Source: Massilia sp. 9I (lineage in GTDB: Bacteria; Pseudomonadota; Gammaproteobacteria; Burkholderiales; Burkholderiaceae_D). Taken from it: a stretch of DNA of 64,000 nt. The stretch's first letter is position 1; each line of letters starts with the position of its first letter. The stretch covers positions 3,077,795 through 3,141,794 of the forward strand of contig NZ_LR733275.1 in the NCBI RefSeq assembly GCF_902506415.1, read 5' to 3'. Shown here piece after piece: positions 12,101-17,649 of this stretch. Position numbers and translations under genes: made by a program. Under the pieces are notes generated by a model. That model ran no database searches. It was given only the letters and a program-made list of their open reading frames with translations, and was not told where the DNA came from.

Positions 12101-15100
12101 GCACTGTTGGCCACCAGCGCGATGGCGCGCGCCTGGATCAGTTCATTGGCCGGGTCGGTCGTCGGCAGGCCATCGCGCTGGCCGTCGCCGTCCTTGTCGT
12201 TCCAGACCATCACGTTGACGCGCTCGACGTTTTTCAGATAGTTGACCTCGGCGCTGCCGTTGGCCACCTTGAACTTGTAGCCGGCATTGAAGGCCGCGAG
12301 GTCGGCGCCGGTGGAGCCGGCGCTGAGAACCGCGACCGATACTGCGTCGGCTTCCGCCTGCGAGGCCACGAACATCTCGAGCACGTCCTGCGCGGCGCCG
12401 CCGGACGGATTGGCGCCCAGGTTAGCGCCGCCGTCGATGTAATTCACCCCGCTGCCGCCGACGATGTTGTCGCCGTAGCCAGTGGCGACGATGGTGTCGT
12501 TACCGGCGCCGGCGTCGATCCAGACGCCTTTGGCGCGCGTCGCCATCTGCTGCGTGACCGCGGTCGACAGCAGGCCGCCTTCGGCGCTGGCGTCGATGCT
12601 GTCGGCGCCGGCCGTGCCGGTGACCCAGGCCAGGTGCGGATAGCCGCCGATGTTCGGGTCGCTCGCTGCCGCTTCCTGCACCTGCACCGCCAGCGCGATG
12701 TCGCGCACCCAGGTCGTGCCGTTCACCATGATGGTGACGCGCTCGACGTTCTTGAGGTAGTCGATCTCGCTGCCGGCGACCACCTTGTGGGTGTAGCCGT
12801 CGGCGAAGGCCTGCGCATCCGCGCCGGCCATGCCGCTGGCCAGCGCCACGACTTGCACGGCATTCGCCGCGGCCTGGCTGGCCACGTTCACCTGCAGCAC
12901 GTCGGCGGGCTTGCCGCCCCAGGTCGTGCTGCCGGCATTCGCGCCGCCATCCAGGTAATTGGTGCCGCTGCCGAGGACGATGTGGTCGCCGTAGCTGGAA
13001 CCGACCACGGTGTCGTCGCCGGCGCCCATGTTGGCGTAGACGCCGCGGCCGTGCTGGGTCATCAGCGCCTTGGTGGCGCTGGAGACCGCGGCGGCATCGA
13101 AGCTGTCGGCGCCATCGGTGCCCTGGGCCCACGCAAAGTGCGAGGCGTTCGCCAGGTCGGCGCCGGCGCCGATCTCGTTCAGCTCCACGACCAGCGGAAT
13201 CCACCTGCCGCTGCTGCTGCCGGTGACGTTGATGGCGATCGCTTCGATATTCTTCAAATAGTCCTTCTGGCCGTTGCCATAGGTGACCATGAAGCTGTAG
13301 GCCGGATCGTCCGAGACCGCGACCTGCACCGCGTTCATCGCCGCGATCGAGTCGACCGCGATCTCGAACACGTCCTTGCCGCCGGCATTGGCGCCGCCGT
13401 CGATCTTCGCGTTGCCGCTGCCGTTGCGGATGTTGTCGCCGTATTGCGTGCCGGTGATGGTGTCGTTGCCGCTGCCGCCATCGATCCAGACGCCCTTCTG
13501 CAGCTCGCCCATTTTGGTCTTGACGCCGCTCGAGAGCAGGTCGGGGGCATTGATGGTGTCGCCGTTTGCGGTGCCGTTGATCCAGGCCAGGTGCATATTG
13601 CCGGCCAGGTTGCCGGACAGGTCGGCTTCGTGCACCACGGTTTCGAGCGGGATGTCGCGCACCCAGGTGCTGCCGCCGTTGCCGGTGGCGACCTGCACGC
13701 TGACGCGCTCGATGCCCTTGACGTAGTCGATCTCGCCGCCGGCCACCACCTTGTGCGTGTAGCCGCTGGCGAAGGCCTGCGCATCGACGCCGGTCAGTCC
13801 GGCCGCCAGCTGGACCACCTGCACCGCGGCCGCCGCGCCCGCGTTGGCAACGATCACGTGCAGCACGTCCTGCGGCTTGCCGCCCCATGGCGTGCTGCCT
13901 GCGTTGGCGCCGCCATCGGCGTAGTTGGTGCCACTGCCCAAGGTGATGTCGTCGCCGAAGCCGGAACCGACCACGGTGTCATTGCCGGCGCCCATGTCGA
14001 CGTAGACGCCGCGGCCGTGCTGGGTCATCAGGGCCTTGGTGGCGTTCGAGACCGACGCGGCGTCGAAGCTGTCGTCACGGTCGGTGCCCTGGGCCCAGGC
14101 ATGGTGCATCGATGCGGCCGGGTCGCCATCGGCGGAAATCTCGTGCAGCTGCACCGCGAGCGGGATCCACTTGCCGCTGCTGGTGCCGGCGACGTTGACG
14201 ACGATCGCTTCGACATTCTTCAAATAGTCCTTCTGGCTGCCGGCGCCATAGGTGACCATCCAGGTGTAAGCCGGGTCGTCCGAGGCCGCGACCTGCACCG
14301 CGTTCATCGCCGCGATCGAGTCGACCGAAATCTCGAACACGTCCATGCCGCCGGCGTTGGCGCCGCCGTCGATCTTCGCATTGCCGCTGCCGTTGCGGAA
14401 GCTGTCCCCATAGGCGGTGCCGGTGATGGTGTCGTTGCCGCTGCCGCCGTCGATCCAGACGCCCTTCTGCAGCTCGGCCATCTTGGTTTTGACGCCGTTC
14501 GAGAGCAGGTCGGCGGCGTTGATGCTGTCGTTGCCGGCGGTGCCGCTGGCCCAGGCCAGGTGCCCGTAGTCGGCGAGGTTGGGGTCGCCCAGGTCGGCCT
14601 CGTGCACCATGGTTTCGAGGGGGATGTCGCGCGCCCAGTTGCTGCCGCCGTTGCCGGTCGCGACCTGCACGGTGACGCGTTCGATGCCCTTGATGTAGTC
14701 GATCTCGCCGCCGGCCACCACCTTGTGCGTGTAGCCGCTGGCGAAGGCCTGCCCATCCACGCCGGTGAGTCCGGCCGCCAGCTGGACCACCTGCACCGCG
14801 GCCGCCGCGGCCGCATCGGCCACGATCACGTGCAGCACGTCCTGCGGCTTGCCGCCCCATGGGGTGCTGCCGGCGTTCAGGCCGCCGTCGGCGTAGTTGG
14901 TGCCGCTGCCCAGGGTGATGTCGTCGCCGAAGCCCGAACCGACGACGGTGTCGTTGCCCGCGCCCATGTCGACGTAGACGCCGCGGCCGTGCTGGGTCAT
15001 CAGGTCCCGGGTGGCGCTCGAGACGTCGGCCTGCGCGTCGAAACTGTCGGCGCGGTCGGTGCCCTGGGCCCAGGCGAAGTGCATCGCGTCGGCCACGTCC

Positions 15101-15684
15101 GGGCCGGCGGCGATCTCGCGCACGTCGACCACCAGCTGGATGGTGCGCACGTAGGTGTTGCCCTGGTCGGTGCGGAACACGTTGATCTGCTCGACGTTCT
15201 TGAGGTAGTCCGTCTCCGCGCCGTTGCTGACCTTGATGCGGTAGCCGGCGGCATAGGCATCGCCGTCGGCGCCGGTGGCGTCGGCGGCGATCGCCACCAC
15301 CTGCAGCGCCTCGGCTGCGGCGCTCGATGCGGCAAACACGTTGAGCACGTCGCGCGCCTTGCTGCCGTCGGGCGCGGTGCCGGCGTTGGCGCCGCCGTCG
15401 ATGTAGTTGGTGCCGGTGCCGGCGTTGATGGTGTCGCCAAAGCCGGAACCGATGACGGTGTCGTCACCGGCTCCCATCACGACCGAGATGCCGCGCCCGT
15501 AGGTCGCCATGAGCGTCCGGGTGGCGTTGCTGATGTCGGCGGCGTCGAAGGTCTCGCCGGCGGCGGTGCCGTTCACGAGCGCGAAGAAGTACTGGGTCGA
15601 AAGCAGCGGGCCCCATGCGGTTTTGGTCGGGTCGATCGGATCGACCGGAATTTCGTTGATGCTGACGGTATTGGAAGTGGTCAT
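172..15684 (-). CDS. Giant RTX-like / delta-60 propeller repeat protein (5,170 aa)
   Basis: One uninterrupted frame of 5,170 residues. I count 16 copies of a 160-190 residue module, each holding one short RTX-like glycine/aspartate stretch (for example GAGNDTVVGSGFGDNI) and a downstream I-D-Y-x-K-N-V-E motif. Order: seven modules (residues about 1-1190), seven delta-60 repeats (about 1191-1610), a cadherin-like domain (about 1612-1760), three modules, a second seven-repeat block (about 2345-2748) and cadherin-like domain, one module, a third block (about 3088-3505) and cadherin-like domain, three modules, a fourth block (about 4218-4625) and cadherin-like domain, two modules. Delta-60 repeats follow the pattern ADGKLVVAG ... 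RLNADGSLDTSFG. There is no N-terminal signal peptide; the protein starts directly in a module. The start ATG has an AAGGA about 8 bases upstream. Calcium binding and secretion, perhaps by type I export, are inferred from RTX families. Probable role: surface structure or adhesin. It is probably co-transcribed with the lipoprotein gene 45 bases upstream. Confidence 0.85.
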   Translation of the reverse strand: MTTSNTVSINEIPVDPIDPTKTAWGPLLSTQYFFALVNGTAAGETFDAADISNATRTLMATYGRGISVVMGAGDDTVIGSGFGDTINAGTGTNYIDGGANAGTAPDGSKARDVLNVFAASSAAAEALQVVAIAADATGADGDAYAAGYRIKVSNGAETDYLKNVEQINVFRTDQGNTYVRTIQLVVDVREIAAGPDVADAMHFAWAQGTDRADSFDAQADVSSATRDLMTQHGRGVYVDMGAGNDTVVGSGFGDDITLGSGTNYADGGLNAGSTPWGGKPQDVLHVIVADAAAAAAVQVVQLAAGLTGVDGQAFASGYTHKVVAGGEIDYIKGIERVTVQVATGNGGSNWARDIPLETMVHEADLGDPNLADYGHLAWASGTAGNDSINAADLLSNGVKTKMAELQKGVWIDGGSGNDTITGTAYGDSFRNGSGNAKIDGGANAGGMDVFEISVDSIAAMNAVQVAASDDPAYTWMVTYGAGSQKDYLKNVEAIVVNVAGTSSGKWIPLAVQLHEISADGDPAASMHHAWAQGTDRDDSFDAASVSNATKALMTQHGRGVYVDMGAGNDTVVGSGFGDDITLGSGTNYADGGANAGSTPWGGKPQDVLHVIVANAGAAAAVQVVQLAAGLTGVDAQAFASGYTHKVVAGGEIDYVKGIERVSVQVATGNGGSTWVRDIPLETVVHEADLSGNLAGNMHLAWINGTANGDTINAPDLLSSGVKTKMGELQKGVWIDGGSGNDTITGTQYGDNIRNGSGNAKIDGGANAGGKDVFEIAVDSIAAMNAVQVAVSDDPAYSFMVTYGNGQKDYLKNIEAIAINVTGSSSGRWIPLVVELNEIGAGADLANASHFAWAQGTDGADSFDAAAVSSATKALMTQHGRGVYANMGAGDDTVVGSSYGDHIVLGSGTNYLDGGANAGSTTWGGKPADVLQVNVASQAAANAVQVVALASGMAGADAQAFADGYTHKVVAGSEIDYLKNVERVTIMVNGTTWVRDIALAVQVQEAAASDPNIGGYPHLAWVTGTAGADSIDASAEGGLLSTAVTQQMATRAKGVWIDAGAGNDTIVATGYGDNIVGGSGVNYIDGGANLGANPSGGAAQDVLEMFVASQAEADAVSVAVLSAGSTGADLAAFNAGYKFKVANGSAEVNYLKNVERVNVMVWNDKDGDGQRDGLPTTDPANELIQARAIALVANSAPSFAGAPAGVAIEGVGAYYVQTGGTVLANGKLLSVRMLQQGDGSPAQTILARHNADGSVDTSFGGGTGRVVLPTSGVVSNAAPVELADGKIMLAISTPGSNFDFRVMRVNADGSPDSSFGDGGSTIVNIHSGSDLPTEILVQPDGKVIVAGWGNASVAPFFMVATRLNTDGSLDTSFGTGGKLQYGFANVGSTMSHMVLQGDKLLVSGYVGGPDGTLDAAVLRFNSNGSIDTSFGDQGVFLRAIGIGTDNARSMVVLPDGKILLAGTMRSPANDVDGFLMRLNANGTVDTSFGSSGVVKAHLTDGHDVFGHVAVQADGKIIAYGTVGATQASGGVGGELMVVRYLANGQLDTSFGNSGIARVPGHGIGVGVDPGSLVLVDGKIVIFGTTITDLASNSYQPLIARLNSDGSLDTGFYPAPLSSVAGSVQANGVLPVALDTNAAIHDPELHARGNYGGASLKLARQGGASGDDLFTAMGEVSFANGQLSVGGTVIGAVAQSGGTLTLSFNAAATQGLVNRAMHGIGYSNGSANPPSSVSIDWTFSDGNSGNQGFGGALSAGATTQVLIGTTVREIARSLSTPANSTDGQPLTNYPFLATVYGSARGDSFDSATQLSAPVRSLMAELGRGARFDLGAGDDTLVGTGGSDEIYAGSGTNRIDGGGQAGTYPFGGGPGRDTLHVLVADQAGANAVSVTRLAAGMAGADGEAFAAGYEVKVVNGSEIDYVKNVEMIKIFRWADANGNKTAEGNELTWMREIPVALRVYETTVSSTDPTKASDGRSLKDIWHLASAEGWERNDSFDANTDVSSATQQLMAQQGRGVWVDGGAGDDTLAGSAYGDNFIGGAGTNYIDGRANGGSTPNGQRPEDVLEIYVDSQARANAVQAIVLDAAATGRDAQAFADGYTWKVVDGEAVNYVRNVEAVNVFIWTDANGNHLRDPNEAPHARHIRLAAGITEIARHPLDPTKDAGGNPLSGAMHMAWVNGSAGADSFNAATDISSATRGLMDQYQRGVFVETYAGNDSITGSAYGDNFVTGAGVNRIDGGDNRGTHPAGGAAFDLLEIYVATRAEADAVAVTPLTAAMSGDDAAAWNDGYRYKVVNGAVSTDYIKNIEQLNVMVWTDKDGDGQRDWGTSDTDPAREISYTRSVGLVSNTAPSFAGAPRGALVRDGAGDYGNVGGVVLPDGKLVSLVYVADANNVQQLALERSLADGSIDSSFGTAGRVILENAFLSAVPPVLLGSGKLLVAQRVTAGTKLMLVNQDGSLDQSFGNAGAAVIAGQPFQVLEGGGKLWVVGYAGSPLAISVARLNLDGSLDTGFSGDGYAIVPSGGGDLARAAQVQADGKLVVVGYAQGAASRDVVALRFNTDGSLDSGFGSGGKVLLQGSPGVEALDTATSMAILPSGKILIGGYFNSSINNSTTNDGLLLRLNVDGSLDTSFGSGGRVRVPGTADNDYVFKVVPLADGSFLTLGIVGGTPTSSSNGDVTISRFRADGSLDTSFANGGSFRYQGRGMGSDVGSLVVHDGKILMFGAVNNDSSGTASALLLRLNMDGSLDAGLAPASGSLGGITRADGYHWTALDTNAAIHDAELAVRGNYGGATLSIERAGGANADDLYRGVGEVGFANGQLTVGATVVGTVGQQGGRLSIVFNNSATQELVNRALHGIGYANANPAATGATLNWQFSDGNGGDQGLGGALGAGGSTTVEIGVVMQQAVASATDASRTTKGELISQLSHLASVDGTGGADVVDGGTAFQPQTVSLMAAQGRGARFDMGAGDDRATGTAYGDEFIMGTGVNRVDGAGGNDVLSVVVADQAAADAVAVTLLDSGMGGADGEAYTQGYRVKVTNGGETDYLRNVEQVQVLVWQDKDGDRVRDDVAGSADEVTVARTVSLVANNAPSFGGTPPGLIARDYSYDAAMRTGTVLRDGKLLSLHVVADANDVYSHVLERSNPDGTLDTSFGTGGRMPFDAPFGQVAVPLELADGKLLFTTQTPAGTVRVLRLNADGSADTSFGTGGVVPLSLAGSVISVQHDLLDANGKLVIIGGASTAGINGSDVLVMRLNPDGSLDSGFNGSGQLRVELPGTNEGMRAAAIQADGKLVMAGFGRGTNNQDILVMRLNANGTPDTSFGSGGKATLAVGTSFDGSDVASSVQLLADGKILVAGYSTAPVSGTTAAPNDGILMRLNGDGSLDTSFGNGGIVRAMAGANQEFLRETALLDDGSIITMGISFVDGNILDTALVLARFRPNGTLDTSFGKGGEVRLALRGVGGDGNDLAIVNGKIVVFGSVYNNGDGYTSPMLLRLNADGSLDTSFVQPGATSLGNTVRADGRHFTAIDSNAAIFDAELSARGNYEGASVSVARQGGAQAGDQFGAINDVSFAGGRVKVGGVDIGAVSESGGQLLMSFNAAATQALVNRAMQSIGYASTSATPSASIGFNWSFSDGNAGAQGLGGALSATGASTVEIGLLKTEVAPLLSDPTRTIYNQPMTQVQWMANINGSARSESFDAASDIGSVAQGLMGTYGRGAYFEMGGGGDTVTGTGYSDEFVMGAGVNRIDGGANAGTHPQGGAGKDQLSIYVANQAQADAVRVVKLEAGMTGDDGAAFAAGFEAKVSNGAEIDYIKNVERVIVSIWNDADGDRVRDNGEVSYVRDVPLQPRVYTIAPENAPLPQSYHFAWIDGWARNDSVNVATDVPEATRSLMAQYQRGVYIDTGAGDDTIVGSGFGDNIVAGTGTNRVDGGANAGTTAQGGKVQDILDIYVRTTQEAGAVVATALTAAMTGADGAAYTDGYRWKVVAGQETDYLKNIEAVNITVWNDANGNTVRDNGETQFARQIAFETHIDEVRVSTTDPTRNTDGVPLAETYHFAWAHGTVGDDVIDAASISQTTRDLMDQYKRGMWGQLGDGNDRVTGSAYGDNIDLGKGVNRFDGGSDIGTRPDGSPIFDVLEVHVRSQAEADAVAVTKLSAAMTGEDAVAFGEGYVYKVTGPDQVSYIKNVEQVYVGIWNDADGDGEIDHGTEVTFGRMIDVEQNSLPRFGPQQGVAVVDHGWDFTPGDIERGPDGKLWFIGGVDEGADDDNYQTFLARHNADGSVDTSFGNGAGYMILPLVATNGFDIAVQADGKVVAALGVMNGANSGLKVLRYHADGTLDTSFGSNGETLVVFGSAVTTTGVLVGPDGAVVVTGSTPVAGSGTDFAVARLTANGSLDTGFNGSGKLTLAVSAFGDFLTAAQLQADGKLVLAGTSRSGTTLDTSDFAAVRLNTNGSLDSSFGTGGKVIVPVGTASDSVTNMTLLPGGAILLGGNSNNGSNNNAALVKLDANGALVSGFGNGGKVHTPADTTPDLNYASLVQADGKIVVAGQSGASEQMAVTRYNADGTLDTSFGKGGTTLLTIGGLRDYATGMVLDGDKIVLMVPAYFNTGADSRLALLRLNADGSLDTGFAPGQYGTLGGAVRTYGTGPVVLDHNVMVHDANLAERGNYGGASVTVERQGGRNGDDVFSLKGEVSASGGQLSVGGTVIGTATFEAGALRLDFNAAATQGLVNRALHGIAYANTSATPPSSVTIGWSFSDGNTHNEQGGGGIGFANGQTVVEIAPVAREVARSYFDPARSSDNQLLTGINFFASVTGTKGADSFGPSDLTPQVHALMTEFSRGATYQMMGGNDTVVGTGFSDEFILGNGVNHVDGGANAGGSPYGSGPGEDTLIVYAPNQAVADAVTANMLTPMSTGADAVAFAAGYEAKIVSGNQVDYIRNVEQVSVHLWTDTNGNGIVDGVEGTYLHNIQFRTHVSGRQVAAPGALVDVNGQVLADQWHFAWASGFDGDDMVIVEQRLNADELALMNQYQRGAWINLGGGNDVVTTTAYGDNINVGKGTNWVDGGAQGGTAPNGNPVNDVLEINTVSLAERKTVSFQVLNASMTGEDGRAFAAGYQFKVMAPGETDYVKNVELLAVNVWNDANSNGQREESEITEQIWVTPDLNAAGIVVIGTPQP
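12955..14893 (-). repeat. Tandem ~970 bp intragenic duplication (two copies)
   Basis: Within the giant gene a two-module unit of about 324 codons is repeated head to tail. Matching landmarks fall at 14893, 13921 and 12955, giving spacings of 972 and 966 bases. The first two copies are nearly identical over long stretches; the module beginning the third period is more diverged. Each unit pairs one module containing MTQHGRGVYVDMGAGND with one containing QKGVWIDGGSGND. This is expected to be a hotspot for slipped-strand or recombinational copy-number change. Confidence 0.85.
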
Positions 15685-15729
15685 TGCGTTGTCCTTGGTA
15701 CGTCCGTGTCGGTTTGTCGGGTGCTGGCC

Positions 15730-17322
15730 TTAGCCGCCGGGGAAGGTAGGCGGCGGCAGCGTCGGCGCGGAAGTGGGCGCAGCGGTCGGCGCCTGGGTCG
15801 GCGCGGGCGTCGGAGCCTGGGTCGGGGCCTGGGTCGGGGCTGCCGTCGGCGCCTGGGTCGGCGCAGGGGTCGGCGCAAGGGTCGGCGGCGCGGTAGGCGG
15901 CGCAGTCGGCGCCTGCGTCGGGGCCGGCGATGGCGGTTGGGTCGGCGCCGGTGTTGGAGCGGATGTCGGCGCTGGGGTTGGAGCCTGCGTCGGCGCCGCA
16001 GTCGGTGCTTGCGTCGGCGCGGCGGTCGGTGCTTGCGTCGGTGCCTGTGTCGGTGCTTGCGTCGGCGCCTGTGTCGGTGCTTGCGTCGGCGCCTGCGTTG
16101 GTGCCTGGGTCGGCGCCTGGGTCGGCGCAGCAGTCGGCGCCGGGGTCGGCTGGGCCACCGGCAGGCCCTGGACGGCTTGCAGCACGCCCGACATCAAGGG
16201 CGAGGGCACCGGCGTGGCGGCCGGCACGTTGGCCAGGGAGCTGGTCGCGTTCACCAGCGCCAGCACCGCGGGCGACAGACCGGCGTTCTGGGCCACGGCG
16301 GCCAGGCGCAGCGGCTGGCCGGTTGGCGCCTGGGTGATGGTGGCGGCTACCTGCTCGGCGCGGTTCTGGACGTCGTCGACGATCTTGACGACCGGGTCGA
16401 CGTACAGCGCCAGCAGCGGCTGCAGCGCGGCGCCGGTGGCGCCGGGGGCGCCCTGCATCACGCGGCCGACCGCGATCGACAGGCTCGCTTCGACCAGGTT
16501 GGCCACGTCGGCCGCCAGCGCCACCGTGCCGCGCGCGGCGGCGCGGTTGGTCAGCAGGCGGTCCTGGTTGGTGACCGCACCCTGCACCAGGGCGCTCACC
16601 GTGGTCACGCCGCCGGTGGCGCTGATGCGCATGAATTCGGCGGCCACGGCCTGGGCCACGCGGCCGTAGGCGGCGTTCGCGTCGGCTTCCTGGGCGGTCT
16701 TCTCGGTGCGCGCCATCACTTCCATGGCTTTTTGCAGCGCGACCATCTTCTGGACCAGGGTCGGCTCGGTGGCGGCCAGGGTCAGGGGATCGTTATCGAG
16801 CACAAAGGCCGAGGACAGGCCGATGATGCGCACCACGGTCTGGCGCGCCTGCGTGAGCGAGGTGGCGGCGCCGGAGGCAACCATCGCTTCGGCGATGGTG
16901 GTCAGCGGGGTGACCACGACTGCGGGCTTGCTGGCGGCGTCTTCGACCATGCCGCTCATGGTGTAGCCGAAGCCCAGCCCGGTCGAGGTATCAGTGCCGC
17001 CCGTCACGCGCAGGCGCTGGCCGTTGATCTGGGCCACGGTCGCGGCCACCGTCAGGTTGAACTTGCCGCCGGCGTCGGTGGTGGCGGAAGGCTCGGCGGA
17101 ATCGCGCAGCCCGTTGTTGTTCTGGTCGAGCCAGACCGTGGCCCCGCTCAGGTAGCCGTCGACGACAATGCCCGACAGCGCGGTGCTGGGAGGGGGCGGC
17201 TGGACGATCGGGCCCGGGTTGGAGGGTGGCGGGGAATCGCCGCCACCCCCGCCGCAGGCACTCAGGGCAAGGGCGACGGTTAGGGCAAGGGTGGAACGTT
17301 GGGGCAAGCTTGGTTTGGACAT
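15730..17322 (-). CDS. Lipoprotein with SdrD_B-like domain and long Ala-Pro-Thr tail
   Basis: 530 residues. The start was placed at the ATG preceding MSKPSLPQRSTLALTVALAL because this gives a clean lipoprotein signal with the lipobox LSAC followed by a glycine run; a longer reading frame upstream lacks a signal. After a proline-rich spacer there is a short domain containing GYLSGATVWLDQNNNGLRD, similar to SdrD B-type or carboxypeptidase-regulatory domains. A helical region of about 300 residues follows, and the last about 140 residues are an A-P-T-Q-A-P-T-A repeat ending in FPGG. Such proline-rich tails usually act as extended spacers through the periplasm or cell wall. The gene ends 45 bases before the giant repeat protein starts on the same strand, so the two are probably one operon and may be functional partners. 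No enzymatic motif seen. Confidence 0.8.
   Translation of the reverse strand: MSKPSLPQRSTLALTVALALSACGGGGGDSPPPSNPGPIVQPPPPSTALSGIVVDGYLSGATVWLDQNNNGLRDSAEPSATTDAGGKFNLTVAATVAQINGQRLRVTGGTDTSTGLGFGYTMSGMVEDAASKPAVVVTPLTTIAEAMVASGAATSLTQARQTVVRIIGLSSAFVLDNDPLTLAATEPTLVQKMVALQKAMEVMARTEKTAQEADANAAYGRVAQAVAAEFMRISATGGVTTVSALVQGAVTNQDRLLTNRAAARGTVALAADVANLVEASLSIAVGRVMQGAPGATGAALQPLLALYVDPVVKIVDDVQNRAEQVAATITQAPTGQPLRLAAVAQNAGLSPAVLALVNATSSLANVPAATPVPSPLMSGVLQAVQGLPVAQPTPAPTAAPTQAPTQAPTQAPTQAPTQAPTQAPTQAPTQAPTAAPTQAPTAAPTQAPTPAPTSAPTPAPTQPPSPAPTQAPTAPPTAPPTLAPTPAPTQAPTAAPTQAPTQAPTPAPTQAPTAAPTSAPTLPPPTFPGG
15760..16150 (-). repeat. Tandem 12-base repeats coding the Ala-Pro-Thr tail
   Basis: The 3' part of the lipoprotein gene is an array of imperfect 12-base units (plus strand gtcggcgcctgg and close variants such as gtcggtgcttgc). 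Each unit encodes four residues (A-P-T-Q, A-P-T-A or A-P-T-P). The unit length is a multiple of three, so copy-number change would lengthen or shorten the tail without a frameshift. Confidence 0.9.
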
Positions 17323-17592
17323 GGTCTGGTCTCTCGGCGCGAATTCGTCGGCACTCCGGCGACATCGGCAGGTGCGAGGACACGCGCGACCAAGCGCCCA
17401 CCATGCAGGACGCATGACGGGCTGCGCCATGCCGCTTCCTTGGCGGCATGGTCTCTTTCAGGTCAATGGTTTTCCCTCTCACCTGCGCGGTATGTCTTTT
17501 TTTGTAACCGGGGCGCAGTTGATCGGAGACTAAGTGAATTAATATGCAACAGCAATTCCCCATTTGGGGAAAGGCAAGACACTTGCAGAGGA
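17323..17592 (-). promoter_or_regulatory. Upstream region of the lipoprotein/giant-protein operon
   Basis: No credible gene lies between the lipoprotein start and the next gene. The stretch is richer in A+T near 17530-17600. It contains an inverted repeat at 17556-17571 (TTCCCC, four-base spacer, GGGGAA) and a hairpin at 17427-17451 with a nine-base stem (CCATGCCGC) that would lie in the 5' leader. The promoter of the operon should be here, but I cannot assign a convincing -35/-10 pair. Confidence 0.4.
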
Positions 17593-17629
17593 AGAAAGAA
17601 AAATACGGCGCACCAAGGGGTGCGCCGTA
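17593..17629 (-). terminator. Intrinsic terminator of the M14 peptidase gene
   Basis: An 11-base perfect stem (17604-17614 with 17619-17629, TACGGCGCACC) with a four-base loop is followed, reading the minus strand, by a T-rich run. It sits 20 bases after the stop codon of the M14 peptidase gene. Confidence 0.85.
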
Positions 17630-17649
17630 GCTTGTTTGGTGGGCTGTCG

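Noticed and set aside
15760..16150. Short tandem repeats as a CRISPR array
   Set aside because: Units are 12 bases, in frame, without spacers and encode a proline-rich tail.
17571..17586. Sigma-54-like box AGGCAAGACACTTGCA on the plus strand
   Set aside because: It fits the GG-N10-GC pattern but points away from the lipoprotein operon into the terminator and the 3' end of the M14 gene, so it has no target gene.
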